NCBI GenBank assembly: GCA_964548165.1
Contig: CAZJQD010000016.1
Span: 17,910 to 73,678, forward strand
Direction: 5' to 3'
Origin: CAZJQD01 sp964548165 [NCBI: uncultured bacterium]
Lineage (GTDB): Bacteria; UBA8481
DNA: 55,769 nt
In this document: one piece after another, positions 43,664 to 51,887 of the stretch
Layout: each line of letters starts with the position of its first letter
How positions within the stretch are numbered: the first letter of the stretch is position 1
The notes under the pieces: generated by a model
Database searches by the model: none
What the model was told of the DNA's origin: nothing
What the model saw: only the letters and a program-made list of their open reading frames with translations
Position numbers and translations under genes: made by a program

Positions 43664-45247
43664 TCACTCCCACTCGATCGTGGCCGGCGGCTTGGAGGAG
43701 ATGTCGTAGACGACGCGGTTGACGCCCTTCACCTCGTTGATGATCCGGTTGGAGACGCGGGCCAGGAGGTCGCGGGGCAGGTCCGCCCAGTCCGCGGTCA
43801 TGAAGTCCTGGGTCGTGACCGCGCGTAGCGCGACGACCTCCTCGTACGTCCGCGCATCGCCCATCACGCCCACGGACTTCACGGGCAAGAGGACGGCCAG
43901 GGCCTGGGCGGTCCGGTCGTACTGCCCTGCCTTGCGGAGCTCCTCGATGAAGATGGCATCGGCTTCGCGGAGCGTCTGCAATCTCGCCGGCGTCAACTCG
44001 CCAAGGCAGCGGACAGCCAGGCCTGGCCCCGGGAAAGGGTGGCGCCCGACGAGATCCTCGGGTACGCCGAGCTCGCGGCCGACGCGGCGGACATCGTCCT
44101 TGAAGAGCCAGCGGAGCGGCTCGACGAGCTTGAACTTGAGATCTTCGGGAAGCCCGCCGACGTTGTGGTGCGTCTTGATGGTGGCGGAGGGGCCGCCAGA
44201 GGCCGAGAGGGACTCGATGACATCGGGATAGAGCGTGCCCTGGGCCAGGAACTCGACGTCGCCCGCGGCCGCCTTCTCCTTGCGCAGAGCGGCCGAGAAG
44301 GCGTCGATGAAGTGCTTGCCGATGATCTTGCGCTTGGCCTCGGGCTCGGTCACGCCCTTCAGCGCGGAGAGAAACTCGGCGGAGTAGTCGTGAACGCGGA
44401 GCTTGATCCCGAACTCGGCCTCGAAGCGCGTGCGTACTTCCTCGCGTTCGTTCAGGCGCAGGAGTCCGTTGTCGACGAAGACGGGGATCAGCGCGTCGCC
44501 GATGGCGCGGTGCAGGAGCACGGCGGCGATGCTGGAGTCGACGCCGCCGGAGTAGCCGAGGATGACCTTGCCGGAACCCACCTGCTTGCGGATCGCGGCT
44601 ATGGATTCCTCGACGAACGCGGCCGCGGTCCAGTCCGCCCGGCATCTGCAGATCCCGATGACGAAGTTGCCGAGGATGCGACCGCCGTGCGGCGTGTGGT
44701 GGACTTCCGGGTGGAACTGCACGGCGAACGTGCGCTTGTCCGCCGATTCCAGGGCCACGGAGTGTCCGTACAGATCGGCGGCGGCGGTGCCGGTCCCCTC
44801 GGAGACGGCGACCGATCGGAAGCCCGCGGGAATCGTCTCGACCCTGTCGCCATGGCTCATCCAGACCTCCTGGACCTCGTCGAGCCCGGCGAAGAGGGGA
44901 GAGTCGGTCGAGAGGCGGATGCGGGCGCGGCCGTACTCGCGGACGTTTCCGGCCGCGACCTTGCCGCCGCGCTCGTGGGCGATCAGCTGCATGCCGTAGC
45001 AGATCCCCAGGATGGGCGCGCCGAGCGCGAAGACGCCCGGGTCGCATCGCGGCGACTCCGCGCCCGTGACGCTGGCGGGTCCCCCGGAGAGGATGATGCC
45101 GGAGGGGGCGAGCGCTTTAATTTCCGCAAGGGGCGTGTGACAGGGAAGGATGAGCGAGTAGACGCCCTGGAGGCGGATCGAGCGCGCGATCAGCTGCGTG
45201 TACTGCGATCCGAAATCCAGGATCACGATCGTGTCGTGCCCGCTCAT
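43664..45247 (-). CDS. guaA: GMP synthase (glutamine-hydrolysing) GuaA
   Basis: GuaA aminates XMP to GMP. The N-terminal class I glutaminase domain has [14 protein letters not shown] (catalytic Cys) and [13 protein letters not shown] (His/Glu). The ATP-pyrophosphatase domain has [19 protein letters not shown], and the C-terminal dimerisation domain ends [14 protein letters not shown]. At 527 residues it is complete. A strong AAGGAGGT lies just before the ATG. It is separated from guaB3 by a repeat-rich 200 bases. Confidence 0.97.
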   Translation of the reverse strand: MSGHDTIVILDFGSQYTQLIARSIRLQGVYSLILPCHTPLAEIKALAPSGIILSGGPASVTGAESPRCDPGVFALGAPILGICYGMQLIAHERGGKVAAGNVREYGRARIRLSTDSPLFAGLDEVQEVWMSHGDRVETIPAGFRSVAVSEGTGTAAADLYGHSVALESADKRTFAVQFHPEVHHTPHGGRILGNFVIGICRCRADWTAAAFVEESIAAIRKQVGSGKVILGYSGGVDSSIAAVLLHRAIGDALIPVFVDNGLLRLNEREEVRTRFEAEFGIKLRVHDYSAEFLSALKGVTEPEAKRKIIGKHFIDAFSAALRKEKAAAGDVEFLAQGTLYPDVIESLSASGGPSATIKTHHNVGGLPEDLKFKLVEPLRWLFKDDVRRVGRELGVPEDLVGRHPFPGPGLAVRCLGELTPARLQTLREADAIFIEELRKAGQYDRTAQALAVLLPVKSVGVMGDARTYEEVVALRAVTTQDFMTADWADLPRDLLARVSNRIINEVKGVNRVVYDISSKPPATIEWE

Positions 45248-45282
45248 TTTACCTCCTTACCTTCCCTCAGCATGATTCCGCT

Positions 45283-45441
45283 CTCCACCACCGACCGGAT
45301 TCCAGGTCCGCGAAGGGCCCTCTCCGCGAGGTTTTAGACCCAAGGCAAACTTGCTTTTCGCCTTCCACCACCGACCGGATTCCAGGTCCGCGAAGGGCCC
45401 TCTCCCCGAGGTTTTAGGCCCGGAGCGGACCTGGAATCCGG
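45283..45441. repeat. Two tandem 80-base repeats with a hairpin, guaA-guaB3 gap
   Basis: About 58 bases starting TCCACCACCGACCGGATTCC are repeated at 45283 and 45363 (offset 80). The second copy also forms an 18-base inverted repeat: ACCGGATTCCAGGTCCGC at 45374-45391 against the inverse at 45424-45441. It could act as a terminator-like or mRNA-processing hairpin between guaB3 and guaA. Confidence 0.75.
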
Positions 45442-45447
45442 TCTCCT

Positions 45448-46611
45448 TCACCTCTTCCCCATCCCGATCCGCTGCGTCTGCTGGAAGAGCTTGCCCTCGG
45501 TCTTGATGGCCGGGGCGATGATGATCTCGGTCTCCTGGAATTCCCTGAGGTTGGTCGCGCCCACCGAACCCATGCAGGTGCGGATGGCGCCGATGAGGTT
45601 CTGCGTGCCGTCGTCGGTTCCCGCCGGCCCGAAGAGGATCTGCTCGAGCGACCCCGTGACCTTGACCTCGACGCGCGTTCCGCGAGGCAGGTTGGTGTTC
45701 GAGGTTGCCATGCCCCAGTGGTAGCCGCGGCCCGGGGCCTCCTGGGATTTCGCGAACGCGGAGCCGATCATGACGGCGTCGGCGCCCGAGGCAAAGGCCT
45801 TGCAGAAGTCGCCGCCCGTGATCATGCCGCCGTCCGTGATGATCGGGACGTAGCGGCCGGTCTGCTTGAAGAACATGTCGCGCGCGGCGGCGGAATCGAC
45901 CGTGGCCGTGACCTGGGGCACGCCGATGCCGAGAACGCCGCGCGAGGTGCAGGCCGCGCCCGGCCCGATGCCGATGAGGAGCGCCGCGGGCCCTGCGGCC
46001 ATCAATTCCAAGGCCATCTCGTACGTGACCGAATTGCCGATGACGACCGGGACCTTCGAAGTCTTGCAGAAGGCATTGAGGTCGAGGGTCTTGTAGGCGG
46101 TGGCGATGTGGCGGACGGAGGCGACCGTCGACTGGATGAAGAAGAGGTCGACGCCCGCCTCGGCGGCGGGCCCGTAGAAGGCGTCGGCCTTCTGTGGTGT
46201 GGCGGAGACCGCGGCCACGCCGCCGGCCTTCTTGATCTCCTCGACGCGCCTGCCGATGAGCTCGGGCTTGACGGGTGGAATGTAGAGCTTCTGGATGAGC
46301 TCGGTGGCCTTTTCCGGCGTCGCGCTGGCGATCTCGTCGAGAACGGATGCGGGGTCGTCGTAGCGGGTCTGGACGCCCTCCAGGTTCAGGACGGCAAGGC
46401 CGCCGAGCTTGGACATCGTGATGGCGAAGCGCGTGTCGACGACGCCGTCCATGGCCGATGCCAGGATCGGGACCTCGAACTTGATCCCGCCGATGACGAC
46501 CGAGGTATCGACCTCGTCCGGGTTCACGGTCTGGCTCCCGGGCACCAACGCGACATCGTCGAAGCCGTAGGCGTAGCGCGCTTTGCGGTTCATCCCGATG
46601 TAATAGGCCAT
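45448..46611 (-). CDS. guaB3: GuaB3 family IMP dehydrogenase-related protein
   Basis: The product begins MAYYIGMNRKARYAYGFDDVALVPG, diagnostic of the GuaB3 (IMPDH-related) family, and lacks the CBS domains of normal GuaB. The catalytic loop GIGPGAACTSRGVLG keeps the cysteine, and IITDGGMITGGDFCKAFASGADAVMIG is the phosphate-binding region. It would oxidise IMP to XMP, the step before GuaA; a cyanobacterial GuaB3 is known to have this activity. The ATG at 46611 has GGATGGAGG upstream; open frame beyond it is the nrdJ intergenic region. Its place before guaA supports the role. Confidence 0.93.
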   Translation of the reverse strand: MAYYIGMNRKARYAYGFDDVALVPGSQTVNPDEVDTSVVIGGIKFEVPILASAMDGVVDTRFAITMSKLGGLAVLNLEGVQTRYDDPASVLDEIASATPEKATELIQKLYIPPVKPELIGRRVEEIKKAGGVAAVSATPQKADAFYGPAAEAGVDLFFIQSTVASVRHIATAYKTLDLNAFCKTSKVPVVIGNSVTYEMALELMAAGPAALLIGIGPGAACTSRGVLGIGVPQVTATVDSAAARDMFFKQTGRYVPIITDGGMITGGDFCKAFASGADAVMIGSAFAKSQEAPGRGYHWGMATSNTNLPRGTRVEVKVTGSLEQILFGPAGTDDGTQNLIGAIRTCMGSVGATNLREFQETEIIIAPAIKTEGKLFQQTQRIGMGKR

Positions 46612-46772
46612 CTTCTGGAGTCCTCCATCCCGTGAGCGACGGGTCTGCCGGTGATTGATTTTCGATGACGAATGCTGAGGAAGCCGATCTACATCTAGGC
46701 TGCGTAGGCCGCATACGATACAACTAATAGTGGCCCAGTCAAGGCTGTAAATATCTGAACGAATCTGAACAC

Positions 46773-46808
46773 TGTGGAAAACAAACACAAAATGTAGTTG
46801 TTTTCCAC
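46773..46808 (+). promoter_or_regulatory. 11-bp inverted repeat with DnaA-box-like sequence at nrdJ
   Basis: GTGGAAAACAA (46774-46784) and TTGTTTTCCAC (46798-46808) are perfect inverse copies around 13 bases. TGTGGAAAA at 46773-46781 is the complement of TTTTCCACA, which fits the DnaA-box consensus. DnaA controls nrdAB in E. coli; a similar role here is a guess. Confidence 0.4.
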
Positions 46809-46829
46809 TTGCAATACACCCGATAGGTG
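46785..46829 (+). promoter_or_regulatory. Probable tandem NrdR boxes
   Basis: ACACAAAATGTAGT (46785-46798) matches 12 of 14 positions of the NrdR box ACACWATATWTWGT. A weaker palindromic site, ACACCCGATAGGTG, starts exactly 31 bases later (46816-46829), the spacing expected for paired NrdR boxes. nrdR itself lies in the same cluster. Confidence 0.6.
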
Positions 46830-46836
46830 GTATATC
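46809..46836 (+). promoter_or_regulatory. Candidate nrdJ promoter
   Basis: TTGCAA (46809-46814) and TATATC (46831-46836) are 16 bases apart. The first NrdR box lies just upstream and the second lies between the hexamers, an arrangement suited to repression. Confidence 0.45.
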
Positions 46837-47020
46837 CTCTCCTTTCGCGGTTGCCCTGGATGGGTGAGGTGCTCCAAAACCTCGTCGGAAGGGGGAAACG
46901 TCCCACACAACGTGTAGATGAGCCGGAATGTCCTGCCTCTCGCGGACGCGTCTCTAGGCGCGCCGATCGGGGCCGGGCCTCGGGTTCGCTCGCTCAAAAT
47001 TTTACGGGAGGTAGAGTCGG

Positions 47021-49873
47021 ATGGCTCCTCAGGGGACACGGGTCGTAGACGCTTCGGTCAAGACGGACACTCACGCGGCCGGCCACGGGCTGGCCGCCGC
47101 CGGCGGACGGTTCTTTCGGCGGCACACGCAGCCGGGCCAGGACGTCTATGCGATGACCGAGTGGAATCGTCGGACCGCGGCCATCACCGACGACTCGGGC
47201 AAGGTCATCTTCGAACAGCGCGAGATCGAGGCCCCGGTCTTCTGGTCCGACCTCGCCGTCAACATCGTCGCCGCCAAGTACTTCCGCGGAGCGCCCGGCA
47301 CGCCCGAGCGCGAGAAGTCCATCCGCTCGCTCATCTTCCGCGTCGCCTCCACCATGGCCAACTGGGGCCGCGAGGACGGGTACTTTGCCAGCGAAGAGGA
47401 CGCCAAGACCTTCGAGGACGAGCTGACCTACATCCTTCTCTTCCAGCACGCCTCCTTCAACAGCCCGGTCTGGTTCAACGTCGGCACGGAGCCCCGCCCC
47501 CAGTGCTCGGCCTGCTTCATCAACTCCGTCGACGACTCCATGGACTCCATCCTCACCCTGGCCAAGACCGAGGGCATGCTCTTCAAGCACGGCTCCGGCA
47601 CCGGCACCAATTTCTCCTCGCTGCGGTCCTCCAAGGAGCTCGTGCGCGGCGGCGGCATCGCCTCCGGCCCCGTCTCCTTCATGAAGGGCTTCGACGCCTT
47701 CGCCGGCGTCATCAAGTCCGGCGGCAAGACGCGCCGCGCCGCCAAGATGGCCATCCTCGACGTCAGCCACCCGGATATCGTCGAGTTCATCGAGTGCAAG
47801 CATAACGAGGAGAAGAAGGCCCACACGCTCATCGATTCCGGCTACGACGGATCGGTCAACGGCGAGGCCTACTCCTCCGTGTATTTCCAGAACGCCAACC
47901 ATTCCGTGCGCGTCCCCGACGCCTTCATGCAGGCCTACATCGAGGATGGCACCTGGCAGACGCGGGCCGTCACGACCGGCGAGCCGATGGAGACCTTCGC
48001 CGCGCGCGAGCTGATGGGCAAGATCGCGGCGGCCGCGCACGCCTGCGGCGACCCCGGGTTCCAGTTCGACGACGTCATCAACCGCTGGCACACCTGCAAG
48101 GCCACGGATCGCATCCATGCCTCCAACCCTTGTTCCGAGTACATGTTCCTCGACAACACCGCCTGCAATCTCGCCTCCGTCAATCTCATGAAGTATTTCG
48201 ACGTGGAGACCGCCGCGTTCGATGTCGACGGCTTCCGCTACGCGTGCGAGATCGTCTTCTCCGCGCAGGAGATCGTCGTCGATCGCGCGTCGTATCCCAC
48301 CGAGAGGATCGGCGTGAACTCGCACCGCTTCCGCCCGCTCGGCCTCGGCTACGCCAACCTCGGCGCGCTCTTCATGAACCTCGGCGTGCCCTATGACTCC
48401 GACGAGGCCCGGGGCTGGTGCGGGGCGCTGACCGCGCTCCTCAACGGGTCCGGCTACCTTCAGTCCGCGCGCATCGCGGCGCAGAAGGGGCCGTTCGCCG
48501 GTTACCCCGAGAACCGCGACTCGATGCTGGGCGTCATGCGCATGCACCGGGAGGCTGTCGAGCAGATCGCCAGGCCCGAGGGCCTCGAGCCGTGGCGCCG
48601 CGACGCGCTGAACGCGCTCGTCGACTCGGCCCGCCAGGTCTGGGACGAGGTTCTCGAGCAGGGCGAGCGCTACGGCTTCCGGAATGCCCAGGCCACGGTG
48701 CTCGCACCCACCGGCACGATCGCCTTCATGATGGATTGCGACACCACCGGCATCGAGCCCGACATCGCACTCGTGAAGTACAAGCGCCTCTCCGGCGGCG
48801 GCACGCTCAAGATCGTCAACCAGAGCGTGCGGCACGCGCTGAACCGTCTGAAGTACACCGAGCAGGAGGTCAAGACCATCCTCGCCTACATCGACGAGCA
48901 TGAGACGATCGAGGGGGCGCCGTACCTCAAGGATGAGCACGTGGCGATCTTCGATTGCGCCTTCCGGCCTCGCAACGGCAAGCGCACGATCCTGCCGATG
49001 GGCCATGTTCGGATGATGGCGGCCGCCCAGCCGTTCCTCTCCGGCGCCATCTCCAAGACCGTCAACCTCCCTGAGGATGCCACGATCAAGGACATCGAGG
49101 ATGTCTATGTCGCCTCGTGGAAGCTGGGCCTCAAGGCCCTGGCCATCTACCGCGACGGATGCAAGCGCAGCCAGCCGCTCTCGACCGCTAAGAAGGCGTC
49201 GACGGCGGCCTCGGGATCCGAGAGCGCGCGCGGCGAGGCCGCGCCGGTCGTCGCCGCCAAGCCTAAGCCCTTCCGGCGCCGCCTGCCCGCGGAGCGTTAC
49301 GCCATGACGCACCGCTTCGAGATCCAGGGGCACGAGGGATACATCACGGTGGGCATGTACGAGGACGGGACGCCCGGTGAAATCTTCCTGAAGATGTCCA
49401 AGGAGGGATCGACGTTCTCCGGCATGATGGACACCGTCGCCACCCTCACGTCCATGGCTCTCCAATACGGCGTTCCGCTCCCCGCGCTCGTCAAGAAGTT
49501 CGGGCACGTGCGGTTCGAACCGAACGGGTTCACGACGAATCCGCAGATCCCGATGGCCAAGTCGATCGTCGACTACACCTTCCGCTGGCTCGCCTCGAAG
49601 TTCCTCACGGAAGACGAGTGCCGCGAACTGGGGCTCCAGGTGAAGAACGACAAGCCGGCCGGCCTCATGCCGGGTCCCGTTTTCGCCCGCTCCACGGCTG
49701 TCGAGCCCGCACCGTCCGCGGGCACTGTCGACGAGAAGACGACGGTCGAGAGCCTCCTGACGTTCCACAACCAGACCGACGCGCCGCTCTGCTCGTATTG
49801 CGGATCGATCACCGTCCGCAACGGCAGCTGCTACCTCTGCCAGACCTGCGGCGCCTCGAACGGTTGTTCGTGA
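47021..49873 (+). CDS. nrdJ: Adenosylcobalamin-dependent ribonucleoside-diphosphate reductase, class II
   Basis: The 950-residue enzyme reduces ribonucleotides using a radical from coenzyme B12 and needs no small subunit. HASFNSPVWFNVG, PQCSACFINSVDDSM with the redox cysteine, HGSGTGTNFSSLRS, NPCSEYMFLDNTACNLASVNL with the catalytic cysteine region, and VLAPTGTIAFMMDCDTTGIEP are present. A basic linker around residues 720-760 leads to a C-terminal TSCPD-like and Cys-rich tail (CSYCGSITVRNGSCYLCQTC). GGGAGG precedes the ATG. It is first in a set with thyX, nrdR and dut. Confidence 0.96.
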   Translation: MAPQGTRVVDASVKTDTHAAGHGLAAAGGRFFRRHTQPGQDVYAMTEWNRRTAAITDDSGKVIFEQREIEAPVFWSDLAVNIVAAKYFRGAPGTPEREKSIRSLIFRVASTMANWGREDGYFASEEDAKTFEDELTYILLFQHASFNSPVWFNVGTEPRPQCSACFINSVDDSMDSILTLAKTEGMLFKHGSGTGTNFSSLRSSKELVRGGGIASGPVSFMKGFDAFAGVIKSGGKTRRAAKMAILDVSHPDIVEFIECKHNEEKKAHTLIDSGYDGSVNGEAYSSVYFQNANHSVRVPDAFMQAYIEDGTWQTRAVTTGEPMETFAARELMGKIAAAAHACGDPGFQFDDVINRWHTCKATDRIHASNPCSEYMFLDNTACNLASVNLMKYFDVETAAFDVDGFRYACEIVFSAQEIVVDRASYPTERIGVNSHRFRPLGLGYANLGALFMNLGVPYDSDEARGWCGALTALLNGSGYLQSARIAAQKGPFAGYPENRDSMLGVMRMHREAVEQIARPEGLEPWRRDALNALVDSARQVWDEVLEQGERYGFRNAQATVLAPTGTIAFMMDCDTTGIEPDIALVKYKRLSGGGTLKIVNQSVRHALNRLKYTEQEVKTILAYIDEHETIEGAPYLKDEHVAIFDCAFRPRNGKRTILPMGHVRMMAAAQPFLSGAISKTVNLPEDATIKDIEDVYVASWKLGLKALAIYRDGCKRSQPLSTAKKASTAASGSESARGEAAPVVAAKPKPFRRRLPAERYAMTHRFEIQGHEGYITVGMYEDGTPGEIFLKMSKEGSTFSGMMDTVATLTSMALQYGVPLPALVKKFGHVRFEPNGFTTNPQIPMAKSIVDYTFRWLASKFLTEDECRELGLQVKNDKPAGLMPGPVFARSTAVEPAPSAGTVDEKTTVESLLTFHNQTDAPLCSYCGSITVRNGSCYLCQTCGASNGCS

Positions 49874-49876
49874 TTT

Positions 49877-50084
49877 AAACCACGGAGACCACGAAGACCA
49901 CGGAGAAGAGCGAGGAACCAGGAATGCAGGAACCGATGGAATACCCGAGACTAGATCGACGTGAAGGGTGTCCGAATCGGTATGCTGGCGCGATCGGGCT
50001 TGTTGTATGCGGCTGGAGGTGTTCGCAAGTGATTCATTCCTGCTTTGATTTTCTCCGTGGTCCCCGTGGTCTCTGTGGTGAATT
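49877..50084. repeat. CCACGGAGA-family inverted-repeat element E (nrdJ-thyX junction)
   Basis: Left arm CCACGGAGACCACGAAGACC (from 49880) and inverted right arm at 50050-50083, each three 9-base units. The roughly 140-base interior has CCAGGA-type subterminal sequence and no gene. It begins four bases after the nrdJ stop and ends seven bases before the thyX ATG. Confidence 0.88.
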
Positions 50085-50090
50085 GATCCC

Positions 50091-50954
50091 ATGATCTCCG
50101 TCGAGGTGGTGGCGGATTCGGTGGCGCCGTCGGGTCGCCGGATCACGACCATGATCTGGACGTATCCGCGGTTCATCCACGCGGAGGTCATGACGCACCG
50201 GGTCTTCGCGCGGAACGCGGCTTCGTCTCGAGCGATCCCGATCCGGAAACTGGTCGAGGCGGTCCGCACCAACCCGGCGATGCCCGAGGCGTGGGGCCGC
50301 AACGTCAAGGGGATGCAGGCGAAGGAGGACGTGGCCGAGGACGCGGCAGTGACGGCGCGCGCGACGTGGCTGGCGACGCGCGACGAGGTGACGCGGCGGG
50401 TCGAGGAACTCGAGAACCTCGGCATCCACAAGCAGGTCACCAACAGGATGCTCGAGCCCTGGCTCCACATGGTCACGCTCGTCACGGCGACGGAGTGGGG
50501 GAATTTCTTCCACCTCCGCGCTCACCCGGATGCCCAGCCCGAGTTCCAGCGACTGGCTTTTCTCGCGCTGAAGCGCTGGATGGACCATGAGCCGGCGAAG
50601 AAGGCGGTGGGGGAGTGGCACCTGCCGTTCGCCGATCGCTACCTGGGCGAGTCGCTCTCCGAGGACGAGCTCCTCAAGATTGTGACGGCTCGCGCGGCGC
50701 GGGTCTCGTACCTGACGATGCAGGGCGATATCGATCACGCGAAGGATTTCGAGTTGCACGATCGGTTGGCCGCCGACGGCCACTGGTCTCCGTTCGAGCA
50801 TGCCGCGCAGGCGGTGGCGGATGACGGCTTCCACGGGTGCTACCGGGGCTGGGCGCCGTACCGGAAGCGATTTGACCAGGAGAACCGCGCCGAGTTCGAT
50901 CCCCAGGCGCTCCTCGCGCGCTGCCCCTTCCCGGATTGGCTGGCTGCCCAGTGA
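50091..50954 (+). CDS. thyX: FAD-dependent thymidylate synthase, ThyX family (variant motif)
   Basis: ThyX methylates dUMP to dTMP using folate and FAD. The family motif RHRxxSxNxxSxR reads THRVFARNAASSR here, with Thr and Ala at two usually fixed positions; HKQVTNRMLEPWLHMVTLVTATEW and the late WSPFEHAAQAV are typical of the subfamily. At 287 residues it is somewhat longer than classic ThyX. GGTGA from repeat element E lies about ten bases before the ATG. Its stop overlaps the nrdR start, and dut follows, which supports the role in dTMP supply. Confidence 0.88.
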   Translation: MISVEVVADSVAPSGRRITTMIWTYPRFIHAEVMTHRVFARNAASSRAIPIRKLVEAVRTNPAMPEAWGRNVKGMQAKEDVAEDAAVTARATWLATRDEVTRRVEELENLGIHKQVTNRMLEPWLHMVTLVTATEWGNFFHLRAHPDAQPEFQRLAFLALKRWMDHEPAKKAVGEWHLPFADRYLGESLSEDELLKIVTARAARVSYLTMQGDIDHAKDFELHDRLAADGHWSPFEHAAQAVADDGFHGCYRGWAPYRKRFDQENRAEFDPQALLARCPFPDWLAAQ

Positions 50955-51412
50955 AATGCCCATCCTGCGGGTCCGGAGACACGGGCGTTGTCGATTCCCG
51001 GGCCACGGACGGCGATCACGTCATTCGCCGCCGCCGCGAATGCCCGACCTGCCACCGCCGGTTCACGACTTACGAGAGAGCCGAGGCGGAGCCGGTTTTC
51101 GTGCGGAAGAAAGACGGCTCGCGCGAGGTCTTCCAGCGGGAAAAGCTCGTGAAGGGCATGGCCCTGGCCTGCCGCAAGACGGAGGCCGGGATCGAGGCCC
51201 TGGAGAAGTTCGCGAGCGAACTGGAGCGCAAGTTCCAGGACGAGGGGCGACGCGAGGTTCCGGCCGCCGAGCTCGGCAAGCTCGTGCTCACGGGACTCCG
51301 CAAGATCGATCCGGTCGCCTACGTGAGGTTTGCCTCGGTCTACGAGGAGTTCGACTCGATCGAGTCCTTCAGCGAGGTGATCCGCCGGCTGGAGAAAGAG
51401 AACCCCGCGTGA
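50951..51412 (+). CDS. nrdR: Transcriptional repressor NrdR
   Basis: NrdR represses ribonucleotide reductase genes according to the dATP/ATP level. The zinc ribbon has C3, C6, C31 and C34 (MKCPSCGS ... ECPTCHRRF), followed by TTYERAEAEPVFVRKKDGSREVF, the start of the ATP-cone. The 153-residue length is usual. The GTG start overlaps the thyX TGA. Probable NrdR boxes lie upstream of nrdJ in the same cluster, so it likely controls this locus and perhaps itself. Confidence 0.97.
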   Translation: MKCPSCGSGDTGVVDSRATDGDHVIRRRRECPTCHRRFTTYERAEAEPVFVRKKDGSREVFQREKLVKGMALACRKTEAGIEALEKFASELERKFQDEGRREVPAAELGKLVLTGLRKIDPVAYVRFASVYEEFDSIESFSEVIRRLEKENPA

Positions 51413-51425
51413 AGAGGTCAGACCC

Positions 51426-51887
51426 GTGAAGTCCCCGTGGCCCGAGGTGGCCGTGCAGGTGAAGAGGTTGCGGCCGGACGTTCATCTTCCCTCGTATGCC
51501 CACGAGGGCGATGCCGGGTTCGACCTCTGCGCGGCCGAACCCGTGACGATCGAGCCGGGGCATCGCGCCAAGATTCCAACCGGCCTCGCCTTCGCGATCC
51601 CGCCTGGGTACGAGATCCAGGTTCGCCCGCGATCGGGGCTCGCCCTCAAGCATGGCATGACGCTGCTGAACACTCCCGGCACCATCGACGCCGGCTACCG
51701 CGGCGAGGTCTGCATCATCGCTCACAATGCCGGACAGGAGCCCGTGACGTTCCAGGCCGGCGACCGCGTGGCGCAGGGAGTTCTCGCGCGGTTCGAGACG
51801 GTAGCCTGGGACGTCGTCGACGAACTTTCCGCGACGACCCGCGGCGAGGGCGGTTTCGGCTCGACGGGAGTCACGAAGCGCGGTTGA
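51426..51887 (+). CDS. dut: Deoxyuridine triphosphatase Dut
   Basis: Dut hydrolyses dUTP to dUMP, giving ThyX its substrate and keeping uracil out of DNA. All five trimeric dUTPase motifs are seen: EGDAGFDLCAAE, RPRSGLALKHG, NTPGTIDAGYRGE, AGDRVAQ and RGEGGFGSTG. The 153-residue length is normal. A GTG start at 51426 is used, 13 bases after nrdR. A GC-rich inverted repeat just after the stop (GCCGGGC ... GCCCGG) could end the transcript, but no T-run follows. Confidence 0.97.
   Translation: MKSPWPEVAVQVKRLRPDVHLPSYAHEGDAGFDLCAAEPVTIEPGHRAKIPTGLAFAIPPGYEIQVRPRSGLALKHGMTLLNTPGTIDAGYRGEVCIIAHNAGQEPVTFQAGDRVAQGVLARFETVAWDVVDELSATTRGEGGFGSTGVTKRG

Larger units (their letters stand above)
46612..47020. 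other. Divergent regulatory region guaB3 / nrdJ
   Basis: This 409-base gap is AT-richer than its surroundings. Its centre (46770-46836) holds an 11-bp inverted repeat, probable NrdR boxes, a DnaA-box-like site and a promoter for nrdJ. A leader of about 180 bases follows, ending with GGGAGG before the nrdJ ATG. No small gene could be supported. Confidence 0.6.

Noticed and set aside
46994-50485. Very long minus-strand open frame of over 1,100 codons opposite nrdJ and thyX
   Set aside because: It is the antisense shadow of high-GC coding sequence; the plus-strand genes have clear family motifs and the minus-strand translation is low-complexity acidic/Arg/Gly-rich.
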